A stretch of 64,000 nucleotides of DNA, from assembly GCF_000283155.1 (NCBI RefSeq), contig NW_004454207.1:481197-545196 (forward strand), written 5' to 3'. Source of the DNA: Ceratotherium simum simum. Lineage: Eukaryota > Chordata > Mammalia > Perissodactyla > Rhinocerotidae. How positions within the stretch are numbered: the stretch's first letter is position 1; each line of letters opens with the position of its first letter. A program made the translations under genes and the position numbers. Of this stretch, positions 25,286 through 37,567 are shown in pieces. The notes beneath the pieces are model-generated. The model searched no databases. It saw only the letters and a program-made list of their open reading frames with translations, and had not been told where the DNA came from.

Positions 25286-26872
25286 CTTGAACAAACCAAA
25301 TAAGCGACTGCAGGCAACTATTTACACCCTCACCCAGAAATATTTATTTAGCGAACACAGCTCATAGATCAACAGTGTCCAGAACAAGAGGAGCAGAAAG
25401 TCATGTTAAGCTAAATTATCCAAAACTTGGAAATAAGGCAAAAAGAAGACTGGGAGCCCTTTTGGTGTCATACTAGAGCATACTCCATCAAGTCAGCCTA
25501 GGGAAGGGTCATCCGACTCTCCAGGTTGGGATGTAAGAATTTGACTTTCTATTTACAATTGACTAGGGTTTAGTCTCTGCCAAGTTAAATGTTAAATTAG
25601 AGAAAACTGATGATATGAAACTTATTTTGCCCAAATGTTATGACTATGTTGCCGTTTAGGTCACTAACCAGTTTTGCATCTAATTTAGCTAACTTATTCT
25701 AGCTTTTTTACCCCCCTACTACCCTCCTCCCTCAATGTTTGTGCATATCAGTTTCCGATATCCTCCTTTAAGCCAGCTTTATCATCTTGCTGCTTCCTTC
25801 ATCAACGAGTTAAATAAATCTTCAATGTAGACTCATTTGATTATTATATAAGAATTGGATTCTCAATTTTTTTTAAAATTATACCTTGAGAATATTAATA
25901 ATTATGAATAAGGGAACACATGTAAAAATAGGTATTGCTAGTATCATTATTTTTCTACTCATAATTAATTTTCTTTAATTTATCAAGAATAAATTTCTCA
26001 AATACCAGATTTACTCATCCACAAACATTTCTTTCCATCCCAAAGGATTTATACAGAAATAGCAACAGTGAAAGGAATGAATATTCTTTACTCCTTGTCT
26101 AGAATAACTTCTAACAGCATGTATGGGTCTATTTGCAAGTCTTCTACAATCAATTCAGTAATAGCTTTATTTAAAAAGCCTATATCTCAACTAAATATCT
26201 AACCATTAAAATAAAAATAAAATCTGCTTGTAAATTTCTTGAATGACACATCTATCTATCATTTGAAATTACTGAGCATTATAGAATGTAATTTTACATG
26301 TTAGGACGAATAGCATTTTGTAAATTTAGGCCAGAGGAACGAGACAGTTGCTCTGAAATCACTATAGGCCATAATGGAAACCAGACACTAATGCTTAAGA
26401 AGTAACTAGCTGAAATTGAATGAAATAATCACCCAATCCATAAAGCATTTATAAGATTTCCCCATAAAACACAGGTAATTTTTTTTTACTGAAGAGAAAT
26501 AATTCTTTCTTATTGTCCTAAACATCAAATGCCATCACATCATAAAAATAAAATATAGCACATGGATCATTCCATTTTGTCATCCATTTATTCCTAAATT
26601 ACATATTCACTTTACCCTACAATAATGAAAACATTATGCTTGTTCCTCATTATTTACAATGTTGTTTAATCAACAAAGCTCAAAATGTTCCCTGGAGAGA
26701 GCATTGCCAAAAGCGAATCCATTCTAAGCAGAGGGTTAGAAAGATCTGGGTTCTGTAACTTGCCCTTGTTGTCACTGCTGCCTGCACACTCTTGACTTAA
26801 TCCCAATATGCTGCAATTGTGGTCAATTTCATGGAAACATATCTGACAACCAAGATGCATTTAATATACACA

Positions 26873-27328
26873 TGTAGCGGATTGAATTCTGCCCCCCACC
26901 AAAAGATATGGCCAAGTCCTAACCCCCAGTATCTGTATTATAACCTTATTTGGAAATAGGGTCTTTGCAGACGTAATCAAGTTCAAGTGAGTTCATACTG
27001 GAGTACGGTGGCCCCTTATCCAACAACTGGTAAGAAGGAGATTTGGACACAGACACAGAGACACACAGGGAGAACGCCAAGTGACGACAGAGGCAGAGAT
27101 TAGAGAGCTGCAGCTACAAGCCAAGGAACTCCAAGAATTGCCTGGAACCACTAGAAGGTGGGAAGAGGTAAGGAAGGACCCCCTCCAGAGCCTTCAGAGG
27201 CAGCGTGGCCCTGCCAACACCTTGATTTCAGACTTCTGGCCTCCAGAACTGGAGAGAATAAATTTCTGTTGTTTTATGCCATCCGAGTTTGTGGTAATTT
27301 GTTATGGCAGCTCCAGTAAACTAATACA
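26873..27328 (+). mobile_element. MLT1A-like (MaLR) solitary LTR near MID1 coding exon 2
   Basis: The LTR starts TGTAGCGGATTGAATTCTGC and ends TAAACTAATACA. Internal landmarks are GACCTTATTTGGA-like sequence, GGGTCTTTGCAGACGTAATC, CACCTTGATTTCAGACTTCT and the AATAAA at about 27259. The flanks ACACA and ACACC fit a decayed 5 bp duplication. It is solitary. An open frame of about 108 codons across it is incidental. It lies 306 bp past the donor of the 27634-27729 exon. Confidence 0.88.
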
Positions 27329-27633
27329 ACACCTTTTAAATAGTGTTTTTTTTTGGCTGTTCTTTGTAAGGGTGATTAAAATCTACAATATTAGGAATGC
27401 AAAGTGAAGCTGGATCAGGGAGAGCTGTGATGGGAGTGGGGGGCAGGACAAAGCAGTGGATGGGGAGAGATCCTCTGAGGTTCTAGTTCCTTCCAATCTC
27501 ATCCATCTGATATATTTGGCTTATGCAAAAGATCTAATTTTAAAAAGATTCCCATTTAAAAAATATAAAGGGTCAGAGTATAAAAACTGATCCAGCAGTT
27601 TCCATACGAAACATATCATACAGAGATACTCAC

Positions 27634-27729
27634 CTCAACATGCTGACAGGTTTGGATGAGTTTAGCCAAAAGGGTCTCCAGTTCCGTGTTCCTCTTAATA
27701 AGGCTGGTGAGGTTGCTTTCCAAGTTTTG
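27634..27729 (-). CDS. MID1: MID1 second coding exon (residues 221-252, coiled coil)
   Basis: This 96 bp exon encodes 32 residues starting QNLESNL and ending TCQHVE, the beginning of the coiled coil through which MID1 homodimerises and pairs with MID2. The heptad-like pattern of leucine and isoleucine (L223, L227, L230, I231, L237, L240, L241, L244, I245) is clear. The acceptor is a good CCCTCTCTTTTTTGAACAG ending at 27730; the donor GTGAGT begins at 27633. Phase is 0 on both sides. Compared with human MID1 as I remember it, residue 229 is S (AGC) instead of N, a mild surface change. The exon sits between two insertions: an MLT1-type LTR about 300 bp past its donor and a 5'-inverted L1 182 bp before its acceptor. 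Confidence 0.96.
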
Positions 27730-27911
27730 CTGTTCAAAAAAGAGAGGGAAAAATATTATTCTGCATACTTTTAATACTTTTAGTACATACAAAATTACTC
27801 AGACTCAGGAAAAACTGATACATTTTTCAGAAACCTCAATGAAATCTATGCAGTTTCAAATATTTATAGATTTAAACTGGATTTTGAAAAGTCACATTTA
27901 AAAGAAACTTT

Positions 27912-28562
27912 TATGGTAGTTCTATCCTTGATTTTTTGAGGAATCTCCATACTGTTTTCCATAGTGGCTGGACCAGTTTGCACTGCCATATGATCCAGCT
28001 ATTCCACTGTTGGGTATTTATCCAAAGAACTTGAAAACACCAATTTGCAAAGGTACATGCACCCCTGTGTTCATTGCAGCGTTATTCACAATAGCCAAGA
28101 CTTGGAAGCAACCTAAGTGCCCATCAAGGGACGAATGGATAAAGAAGCTGTGGTATATATACACAATGGAATACTACTCAGCCATAAGAAACGATGAAAT
28201 CCAGCCATTTGTGACAACATGGATGGACATTGAGGGTATAATGCAAAGTGAAATAAGTCAGAGGGAGAAGGTCAAATACCGTATGATTTCCTTCATTAAG
28301 TAGTAGATAATAACAACAATAAACAAACACATAGGGACAGAGATTGGATTGGTGGTTAGCAGAGGGGAAGGGGGAAGGGAGGAGGGTGAAAGGGATAATT
28401 CGGTACATGTGTGTGGTGAAGGGTTGTAATTAGTATTTTGGTGGTGAACATGATGTAATCTATGCAGAAATAGAAGTACAATGATGTACACCTGAAATTT
28501 TTACAATGTTATAAACCAATGTTACTGCAATAAACAAAAAATTAAAAAAAAAATAAATAAAT
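27912..28562 (+). mobile_element. 5'-inverted L1 3' end (twin-primed insertion)
   Basis: From about 27987 the plus strand is a sense L1 3' end (ATGATCCAGCTATTCCACTG, TGGAATACTACTCAGCCATA, then 3' UTR and an A/AATA-rich tail). The first about 75 bp (27912-27986) are the antisense of the immediately preceding L1 segment (TCCATACTGTTTTCCATAGT), so the 5' end is inverted. The 12 bp target-site duplication AAAAGAAACTTT is at 27900-27911 and 28563-28574. Low divergence and an intact duplication suggest a fairly recent insertion. It is antisense to MID1. Confidence 0.9.
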
Positions 28563-29184
28563 AAAAGAAACTTTCAAAAATGTTCAAATTTCATTCTTTT
28601 TGTTCCTGCTTCTTGCACTAACTCAGGCATGTTTAACTGAATGATTAGTTATAGGTTACTTCTAGGTCGTGAACTAGAGAGAGAGGAGGTAACTGGATTT
28701 CTATTCCTTTACCTGAATCAGAAATGGCAATAATATAAGGAACATATTCTCACATCAAATCAACTACTATTGGATTTTTAGGATTTACCATCTTATGGGC
28801 AGGCTGAGGTCAACAATCCCTTGGAGGAGGGTTTCAACTGTCCAACTATTGCTGACATTATAGCCATTTATAGGCTTTTATAAGAAGTCCTCACCATACG
28901 TGTTTACTCACTCATAGTACATTTTATTGTACATTTCTATTCTTTGCCTATCAACCTATCCATGTCAGATCAAATGTCCTTGAATGCTACATTTTTCATG
29001 TCACTATCCTGCTTAAGAATCTAGAATTATTCCCTATTCCTTTAGAACATCAAATTTACAGTTCCCCACAATGACTATTAAATCTTATTTTCAACTACAA
29101 TAACCCTCTGTTGCGGACAAGATTCATTAAGAGTACTCCACTGCTTCTTATTATGTACGCTCTTCCTTTTCACCATCCTTCATT

Positions 29185-29500
29185 TATTTATCTATTCATA
29201 CAAGTACTTATGGAGCTTCTAGTGTATGTCAGACTCTGAGAGAGGTACTAGGGAAACAAAAATAAAAATATCTACTCCCTGTCCACAAGGAGATGGCTAT
29301 GCCACTGGGAAAGAGATGCTGTAAACAGAGAAGGGGAAGAGTCAGGGCTGCCTGCAGAAGGTTTCCAAGAGGACACGGTCTTTCCGCTGAGGCTGGAAGG
29401 ATGGGTGAGAGTTTTTGGTGAACAAGAGTGGGAATTTCTTGAGAAGATGGAATGGAGGTGGAGGTCAGCACGGGGAAGTGTATTCCACGGGCAGAGAACA
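29185..29500 (-). repeat. L2 fragment (antisense)
   Basis: The order CAAGTACTTATGGAGCTTCT, then GTACTAGGGAAACAAAAATA, then GAAGTGTATTCCACGGGCAG follows antisense L2. Confidence 0.7.
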
Positions 29501-31899
29501 GAACAATGTCATATATCAAGATCGGGGGTGGTGTGAGAGGGCAAAGGATGAGGGCACTATGTGTTTTAACATATAGACAGTTCCACAAACACAGTGAAGA
29601 TATGGAACAAAAGGAAATTTCATGGAAAAGAAAATAGATCTAGGATTTGTAATGCCATCTGAGAAAAAGGACTTGGAAAGAGTATGAGGGGGATTTTGAA
29701 AATTAACAATTTCATAAAGGTGATAATAGTTCATTATGCTGTGAAATTTATTTCTAAAAATGTTTACTCTTTCTACTTTCCTAAATTTTAGATTTAGAAA
29801 GGTATATTTGGGAAAAGAATCAGTTTTATTTAATGCTTAAAATGGATAGGTCAGAAGCAGAAATCTCTTTGGTCATTCTTAAACAAGTTATGCTTATTAA
29901 TCTGGTGTTTATCCTATTGCCTATTTTTTTATTTCAATGACCATACTTTTCATTTCCAGTAGGTTCTTTATCACATCTCTCTCTTCTTGTTGAATTACTT
30001 TCTGTTGCTGTTCCCAGGATGCAATTCCTTCTTTCATAATTTCAAGAGAACTAAACACACTTACTTATTCTTAAGCTCTTTTGAGAAAAGGCAATTCCGT
30101 ATTTTCCTGTGTTTGGGTAATGTTTCCCAAGAAGCTGATTTTATCTGCGTCTTATAATTTTTGTCTGACAGCTCATCTGACGTAAACTTTGTTCCCTGTG
30201 CTGTGATTTGGAGATTGACATAGCTCAGCCAGATGAGGTGCCCACTCTGGTGTTAGGGCTTGAGGTTGTTTCCCCAGAGAGGGCACTCCCTCAGACACCC
30301 ATGTGCCATAGAGGCACAGAGCCTGGCTTGACTCAGTGCCTCTGCTTCCTTCCATGAGAATTCTGTCTGGCTCCAATTCCAGAGGAGGTGGGAGGCACCC
30401 TTTAAGCCCCATGTGTACACAGGGAGGCCTGGCCTCCAGGTGTATGGGGCAGTCTGAGGCTCCTGCCATGTGCAGGATACATTCCACCACGTTTCCCCTC
30501 AGGTCCCCACTGCCCCATCTTCTCTCCACTTCTCGTGAGCAGCCCAGCTTCAGCTGTCTCACTGTTCTGCACCTCCTTTCATTTCTGATCCTTGGAGACT
30601 TTCAACTTATGTTTAAGCTTGGTTATTATTCTTTAAAATCCACTCTGAAATATTTTATCTATAATTCTCATGTGTTCAGAATTCACAGAGAGGTTTTGTG
30701 CATATTTCATCTGAACTGGAAGACCAACAAGAAATCTTCAATTTGGGCTTTGAAAGACTCAAAGCGTCTCACATATAAATATTTTAAAGGAGAAAAATGA
30801 CTGTTTCTCACTTAAAGAATAGGATACAACAAAAAGCCAGAGAATGAACCAGACAGAGTGATTTAGGTGGAACTTAATGATCTCATGTTTGCATCAAAGA
30901 AAAACTTGCTTTCAAAGCTCTTAACAACAATGATAACAAAAGCCAAAAGTTCCACTGTTTAGATTAAATGAATTGCAACCACTAATCACTTTAGGTCAGA
31001 GACTAGAGAATAATTTTGAGGCATTCCATTATTCAATATCCTTGATTTAGATATGACTACTTTATGGTATATTTGTCAACTTCTTTTGGTATGTTAATCT
31101 TAGGGAATCCTTTTACTTTTTTTTTTGGCTGACCCTTCAGAGCAGGAAATTTCTAGGGAAATACATCATCTAACTGTTTACAGTTCAATTGTCATAGGTA
31201 TAACTTTTTTAAAGCTAGTCAGCAAGAGAGAGCCAAATAAATATAATCTAACACATTTCGATTTACAAACATCTGCTTGCTTTCCCCTCCCTTTATTAAG
31301 TACACATCACGTATAAAATCTGTTTTTAATCAACTAATATGCAGACTAAAGCCTGTGGTTTAAACACATTGACCTATCTGGATCCTTTGGGGTTATTCAA
31401 ATTTAAATAGTACAAGTGTTACTGAAGTCCACAAAGAATTACTGAGTCACTTAGAAGTATAATAAAGGGAAATGAAGCTGGGAGAGAGATTTGTTTCCAA
31501 GAGGTACCAAAGGGACTGACAACACTTTTGAAGAGAGCTGGGTAATGGGAAGGTAACAAAATCCAGTCTTCAATAAACCATGCATCCATAAGCTTCCACC
31601 ACAGGGACTTCTGTGGAGTTTTCTAGAATTTAACTGTATCACTAACATCCTGTGTGGCAGTCAGCAGGTCCTATAACCTCTTGATTTTGACTGTGCTTTG
31701 TGCAAAAGAGAGATAATATTTTTTGGCATAAGAGTCTTGGGACTAAGTGGATATAAGTATCTACTTCCCTATGGATATCTAAGGAATTCTACAGAGTACA
31801 AAAAAAAATAGTTTTAGTTTCCTGTTCTCACCTCAAAAACGTCAATATATTTACATCTCCTTATGGAGCTGAGCTTTGTAGAAATCCAAGGAGTCAGGC

Positions 31900-32095
31900 A
31901 TGAGTGACCACACACGCAGAGTGAGGATACTGGGGCTACCATTTGAGTTGAATTCTCCTGGACAAATGACTCTCGGGCTCAGTTTTCCCATCCACGATGT
32001 GTGGATAACCATAAATCTACCTATCTATGGTATTGTTAAGATCAGAGGAGAAAATGAACACATACACCAGGAACTATACAAATGTTTGTTGAAAT
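31900..32095 (+). repeat. MIR fragment
   Basis: AATTCTCCTGGACAAATGAC, a TCAGTTTTCCCATCCACGAT stretch and GTTAAGATCAGAGGAGAAAA fit a sense MIR. The open frame here is not a gene. Confidence 0.7.
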
Positions 32096-32768
32096 CATGA
32101 ATTACAGGATAAAACATTCAGTTTGGTGTCATGAGACACTATAGGGGTCCAACACCATGCCTCATGCAGTCACCATTCTCAAGCTTGCTGATGGCTTTTT
32201 GCTGCAAGCACCTTTCCTTTCAGCTCCAGGGCTTCATCTGGCCCCAGGCAAGGCAGGCTGGGGTGCTGGGGAGAACAAGGGGAGGCTGACGCCCCCAGGA
32301 GCCCTCAACCAGCAACTACCAGCTGTTGGTGGATGAACAGCCCAGCTTCCTCACCTCCCAGTTGGGACTACTCTGAGTCATGTTCCCTCAGATCTCCCAG
32401 AAAGCTCAACTGGGAGGAGCCCAGGTGCCCAGAGCAACAACCTGCTAATGACCACGCCTCTTTCCACTTCCTTCCCTTCTCTGTCCCACTTCCCCTCGCC
32501 CTTACAGATGCTTCCTGGATCGCCTCCCAATTCGAATTCTGAGTCAGGGTCTTCTTCTGGGAGAACTCAACTAAAACCTTTTCCATAGACATCCTAATCC
32601 ATTATTTTTGAGTATTCCTTCTGATGAGGAATAGCCCAAGTAACAGAAGATTTTATTGCTTTTGAAAGATATTTGCAAACACCACAGATTTTTTTCTCTT
32701 CCCCAATTTTCCCTCTTTCTAACTTTTTCTATAGGTCACATGTCCTCCAAATTCCAGGCTCTAACCCA

Positions 32769-33071
32769 GCACTGTCATTAGAACTATAACGTGAGCCACA
32801 AATGTGAGTCACATTTTAAATTTTCTAATAGTCATGTTAAAAAAAAAAAAGTAAAAAGAAACAGGTAAAATTAATTTTAACAATATATTTTGCTTAACTC
32901 AATATCCAAAATATCATTTCACCATGTGATCAATATTTAAAAATTGATGAGCTATTTCATATTTTTTTCTTTCTTTCTTTTTACTAAGTTTTTGGAATCA
33001 GGTATATGTTTTACACATATAACACATGCAGCTGGATGCAGCCAGTGGCTACATTTTGGACAGCACAGCAT
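32769..33071 (-). mobile_element. DNA-transposon-like element with complementary ends
   Basis: The left end GCACTGTCATTAGAACTATA is paired with the right end GGCTACATTTTGGACAGCAC. AT-rich interior with a T/C run. It shares motifs with 17528-17700 in the opposite orientation. The family is not named. Confidence 0.6.
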
Positions 33072-33083
33072 TAGAGTCTAGAA

Positions 33084-33300
33084 CAGGGGTCAGCAAACTT
33101 TTTCCGCAAAGGGCCAGGGAGCAAATATTTTAGGCTTTGTTGGCCATATGCTCTCTGTTGCAACTACTCAATTCTGCCGCTGTTTTAGGAAGAAAGTAGC
33201 CATAGACAATATGTAAACGGGTGGGCAGGGCTGTGTTCCAATAAAACTTTATTTACAAAAACAGGTGGTGAGTGAGATTTGGCCCATAGGCCAAGCTCCT
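33084..33300 (+). mobile_element. hAT-type non-autonomous element (CAGGGGTCAGCAAACT)
   Basis: It begins CAGGGGTCAGCAAACTTTTT, contains CAATAAAACTTTATTTACAA and ends in sequence like GGCCCATAGGCCAAGCTCC. Same family as 14000-14206; this copy is less diverged. Confidence 0.82.
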
Positions 33301-33389
33301 CCTTGGGTCTGGGCACATGCTCTTCCCTCTGGAATGCATCTGCATAGCAGGAAATAATTCTACTACCAAGGAGAGAGCATAACCAAAGC

Positions 33390-33475
33390 ACAGTATGTAT
33401 TGAGTACCTGCTGTATACCCATCACTGCTTAGTCCCTTCCCATTATGAATCCTCAAATATTCATCGTGGGAATAA
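33390..33475 (-). repeat. MIR fragment (antisense)
   Basis: GTATTGAGTACCTGCTGTAT and ATGAATCCTCAAATATTCAT fit antisense MIR. Confidence 0.5.
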
Positions 33476-33710
33476 TTAGCAAGGAAAACGGAATATCCAT
33501 TGGACAACTCTTCTGAAATCTAATGTAGTAATCAACTAACTAGTTAGTTCCTTAAACAACTACTATAGATTGTTAAAACAACGCTTTCTATCAATTCAGG
33601 CTTTTTTCATTGGGAACATTGAGTCTGAACCCAAGAAGAAGGGCTTGACAGTTTAGAAGCATTCTGAAGGAATGCCATGTAACTCTACCAGACCACAAGA
33701 TTTCTGGCAG

Positions 33711-33974
33711 GGCCGGCCCGGTGGTGCTAGCGGTTAAGTGCACGCGCTCCGCTGCAGCGGCCCGGGGTTCGCCAGTTTGGATCCCAGGCGTGCACCGACG
33801 CNNNNNNNNNNNNNNNNNNNNNNNNNNNNNNNNNNNNNNNNNNNNNNNNNNNNNNNNNNNNNNNNNNNNNNNNNNNNNNNNNNNNNNNNNNNNNNNNNNN
33901 NNNNNNNNNNNNNNNNNNNNNNNNNNNNNNNNNNNNNNNNNNNNNNNNNNNNNNNNNNCCAAAAAAAAAAAAAA
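33711..33974 (+). mobile_element. ERE-type SINE interrupted by an assembly gap
   Basis: Plus-oriented. It starts GGCCGGCCCGGTGGTGCTAG and contains TTAAGTGCACGCGCTCCGCT and GTTTGGATCCCAGGCGTGCA, the tRNA-like head. An A-run follows the gap. The target-site duplication AAGATTTCTGGCAG (about 14 bp) is at 33697-33710 and 33975-33988. The head variant differs from that of the other copies and looks the least degraded. The missing middle is the gap at 33802-33958. Confidence 0.92.
33802..33958. other. Assembly gap (157 N)
   Basis: A single run of N sits wholly inside the ERE SINE. Open frames drawn through it are artefacts. Confidence 0.99.
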
Positions 33975-36209
33975 AAGATTTCTGGCAGATGGAAGGCAAA
34001 TACTACATTGTTCAACAAATTTTTATAAACACAGTTTTCTATAAATAGATAGTCTAGCAATTACCATTGACACATCTATTTCAAATTCTATCTAAAACCA
34101 AAGTCAAGTTGCTCCTAGCTTGAATTCATTACCTCTTCTCCACATGTTTGTTTCACAGTACTCTTATTCTGTGAAGGGAAAGGATGAGCTAAGGCTCTTT
34201 GTCCAGAGAGATGAGGCTTTTGTAAGTGTGCAACTATTTGATGGAATTCAACATTCCCCTCCCACCATCACCACCAAAGAAGAGGAATATAAATAATTCA
34301 AGATGGTCCTTCTAGAGATAAAGATGCAAGGAGGCAGATTTGGTTTCTTAATATTAAGCAAAAGATTGGGTGCAAGTCAAATACGTGAAAGACAAAGTTG
34401 TAAAACGTGTTGCTTAAAGAATGAGGCTCCCCTACATGCTTTATGCAGAAAGAATGATTAATTTTCCTATAATTTTTGTTTTTAATGCATATACTTGTAA
34501 TGCATTTTCAAGGAGCCATACTCAACCTCCTTCACGTTATATAGTTTTTAGTGAGACTTAAGTTGATAATTGAACAATCTGTTGCAGGACAGCTGATTTG
34601 ACACCAACCTCAATACAAGCCTTGAGGCACGGATATGGACACCAGCTGAGAATAATAAATCGAACTTCACAGATGAGCTTTGTATTTCTACATACGCTGA
34701 TACCCAAGCAAATAGCAAGGTAAGCAGACAAAAATACCCCTAATTTTAGCCTTTGGAGACCTGTACCTAAGAGTCAGGTTGCAGGGAATTAATGACTTGT
34801 CATTGAGCACTACTATTAAAATGTATGCCTGAAACAGGAGATTTCAGTAATTCCTTTCGGGTTTGTCCAGGCCTTAAAGAATGTTTGCTCTTATTCCGAA
34901 GTCAATGCTTCAGAATGTCTTTAAAGTATAATATTAAGTCTGGATACCTTTCAAGGCAAACACAAATCTGGCTTGTTTCAGTCCATAATATTCAGGGCGA
35001 CATTCAGGAACTGTGTTCGTAGCCCTGACACCCAACACCACCACTCCTGCACGATCAGGATATGAACACGTTGAGTGCCACAATCCGTATATTTTCTTCT
35101 AAGAAACTTTAATCACAATCCTTAATATGAAAACATACCTGTATTAACACATGCCACCTGCATAAAAGCATAAATTCTTTATATGTAACTAAACCCTTGA
35201 GATGTTTTAATTACATTGCAGGAGTTTAAGGCTATCTTCAGGTTCAACTTATGACAGACCGCAAACACGTGTGATTTATGCCAGTTTTATTTTTTAATGC
35301 CCCTTTTCATTGGTTATGATGGTTAACATTTCCAAATGCCCTAGCAAGACAGGTTGCCCAGGGAACTTCAGAAACATAATAAAACCCAATCTGCATACAA
35401 ATTTAAGTCTAGTGTTCCACGGACTACAATTTAAGCCATTTTGATATGCGATACTGTATTTACCTTGTCAGGTTTTATTTGCTATTTCTATATTAACTCC
35501 ACATATTCTGCTCTATATACTTATAAATTCCATCGTCAAAAGTTCAATGTTTATTATTCTAATCTGGTAGTCAATAATATACAGAGAATAATTTTTAAAT
35601 ATTGTTTATGGTCTAGAAGAGCCTTCAAATTTTAATGGAGAGAAGTAAGTATCTTCATATAGTTATATTCATTTACTTATAATTTCAGAAGATCCAGCGA
35701 CAACTGCTTATTTCCAGGTATTAAATATGTGAATGGTGTTTCTAGTTCACTCCTCACCCGAGCCTTATTTCTGCCTATAATAAGAGAGGTGAGCAACTGA
35801 CTAATAAACACATTTGTCAGTTTTGAGAATCAATATTGAGTGAAGGAAGCAGGACTGCTAGGAACACTTGAAAATCTCTAACTTAAAAATAATGCTCTCC
35901 ATTGCAAAATTTATCCCTGGAGAGAAAAGTATCAGAGAAAATAACTATAACTTTTATCAAAAGACAGCAGCTCTCCTGCTGCCTCTCTCTGCTTGTTTGC
36001 CCCTATTCAGCTTCTGAATCCTTCTCAACACAGCACTCTGGGCTGCCACAGCATATACATGGAGTTGACTCAAGAGAGATGACCAATTTGTCAGTTAAGA
36101 ATTAGATGATGAAAGGATTATGGGAATATTGGAAAACAGACTAATAATAGTTAATTATTTTTGCTCAAATGAAAGCTTTCAAGTTGGGGAAATATTTAAT
36201 CTCCTAAAC

Positions 36210-36499
36210 CAGGGGTTGCCAAACTACAGCCCACAAGCCAAATCCTGCCCGCTGCCTGTTTCTGTATGGTTTGCCAGCTAAGAATGGTTTTTACATTTTT
36301 AAATGTAATTTAAATGATTAAAAAAAATCAAAAGGATAAAATTTTGTGACACACGAAAAGTGCATGAAATTCAAATTTCTGTGTCTACAAAGTTTTATGG
36401 GAACATAGACACTCGTATTCATTTATGGGTTGTTTGCTGCTGCTTTTGAGCCACAATGACAGAGTCGAGTACTGGCCCTCTACCGAAAATTGCTGTCTC
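36210..36499 (-). mobile_element. hAT-type non-autonomous element (reverse copy)
   Basis: CAGGGGTTGCCAAACTACAG at the left and GTACTGGCCCTCTACCGAAA near the right end are the reverse orientation of the family at 33084-33300. An AT-rich segment at about 36290-36350 lies within it. Confidence 0.78.
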
Positions 36500-37384
36500 C
36501 TTAAAAAAATAAAAACATCTTTTTTTAATAATCTGAACACTTTTTATTAATTAATAGAGCATTTTCTCTGTTGGTCCAAACCATTTTAAAATTTCAATGT
36601 AATTCAATTTGCTTAACTTTTCAACCCCTACTATGAGAGTGTAGGAGGTAAGCCTAAAATTTCAATCATTCACGTACTCAAAATTCTAAAGAAGACTTTC
36701 TTTTGTTGGCTACCAAGATAATTTTTAACTAATAAAAGAAAAAAAATAGCTTTAAGTCATGGGAAAAATGCAAGGTCTGAATAAATTCCTCTGTCAACTT
36801 TTGTTCAGAGAAGCAGAAGATTCAGCCTGGGAAAGAGTGAGAAAGGATCTTACACTGGATCAAGGTTGCTGTAGGAAGAACATGGTCAAGAGGGAGTAAA
36901 GAAAGCCCAGCACGAAGATTAGTCAGTTCTTTCCATTTTGTGAATTAGTATAAAGTGTTGGGGTGTAAGTGCACAGCGAATGTGGAATTACTCACTGATT
37001 GCTGTTTCCATCAATCTTATTTTCCTCGGTCTCTTTTTTCCTTAACCATAAACTACACCTCAAAGCGGGGCTTAGAGCACTGGATAATTAATGGCTATAA
37101 AATCCCCTGATATTGATGGATGTCATACACGTTGTTTGTATATGTCACTTCAAGCTTTACTTCCTCCATCACTCAGAGATTGAATAATTTTGATCTTATC
37201 CCCTTTCCTTGCATTCATTGCATCCTTCGTCCCCGACTTCACCACCTTCACTCAGCCATTTCCTCCGCATTTACTGGGACTGATGCTGTCTTTGTACAAT
37301 CAAGGTGATTTTGATTGACTTGAAATTAAAGAAATGTGGAAGTTATGGAAGAACGGAAGCAAGATGACGACCATCCACTGGGTG

Positions 37385-37567
37385 AGTGGTTCCCACCCTG
37401 GCCTCTACACTGCAATCACCTGGGGAACTGTACAGCTACCATGCTCAGTCTACACCACCTTCCCAACCAGAGAGTCTGAATTACTTAGACTGGGGTGAGG
37501 TCCAGGGATTGGGATCTTTAAAACTCCTCAGGAGAGACTAATGTGCAACCAGGTGTGAGAACTATTG
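37385..37567 (+). mobile_element. MER20-like hAT element
   Basis: GTGGTTCCCACCCTGGCCTC, AATCACCTGGGGAACTGTAC, then AATGTGCAACCAGGTGTGAG follow the MER20 order with complementary ends. Confidence 0.75.

Larger units (their letters stand above)
4519..27633 (-). other. MID1 intron between second and third coding exons (23.1 kb)
   Basis: Besides the listed repeats, the stretches 4519-6180, 7800-9530, 10385-13280, 14400-17520, 17720-19100, 19680-24580 and 25290-26870 contain AT-rich, apparently unique sequence with no open frame I can tie to a protein. The segment about 14390-14870 lacks visible repeats, keeps CpG-containing motifs and could be a conserved non-coding element, but this cannot be shown from one sequence. 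9900-10140 looks like a degraded interspersed repeat that I cannot name. Confidence 0.75.

Noticed and set aside
27081..27407. 108-codon plus-strand frame beside MID1 coding exon 2
   Set aside because: It lies almost entirely in the MLT1A-like LTR, which is non-coding.
28010..28303. 97-codon frame resembling the end of L1 ORF2
   Set aside because: It is real L1-derived sequence but only the 3' tip of a truncated, 5'-inverted copy, so it is annotated as part of the mobile element and not as a gene.
30173..30800. Overlapping 129- and 154-codon frames on opposite strands in a GC-richer segment
   Set aside because: Neither translation resembles a protein family, each contains low-complexity stretches, and there is no splice or Kozak support. 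Probably an old repeat or chance.
33591..34060. Long open frames through the N run
   Set aside because: They read through unknown bases inside a SINE and are artefacts.
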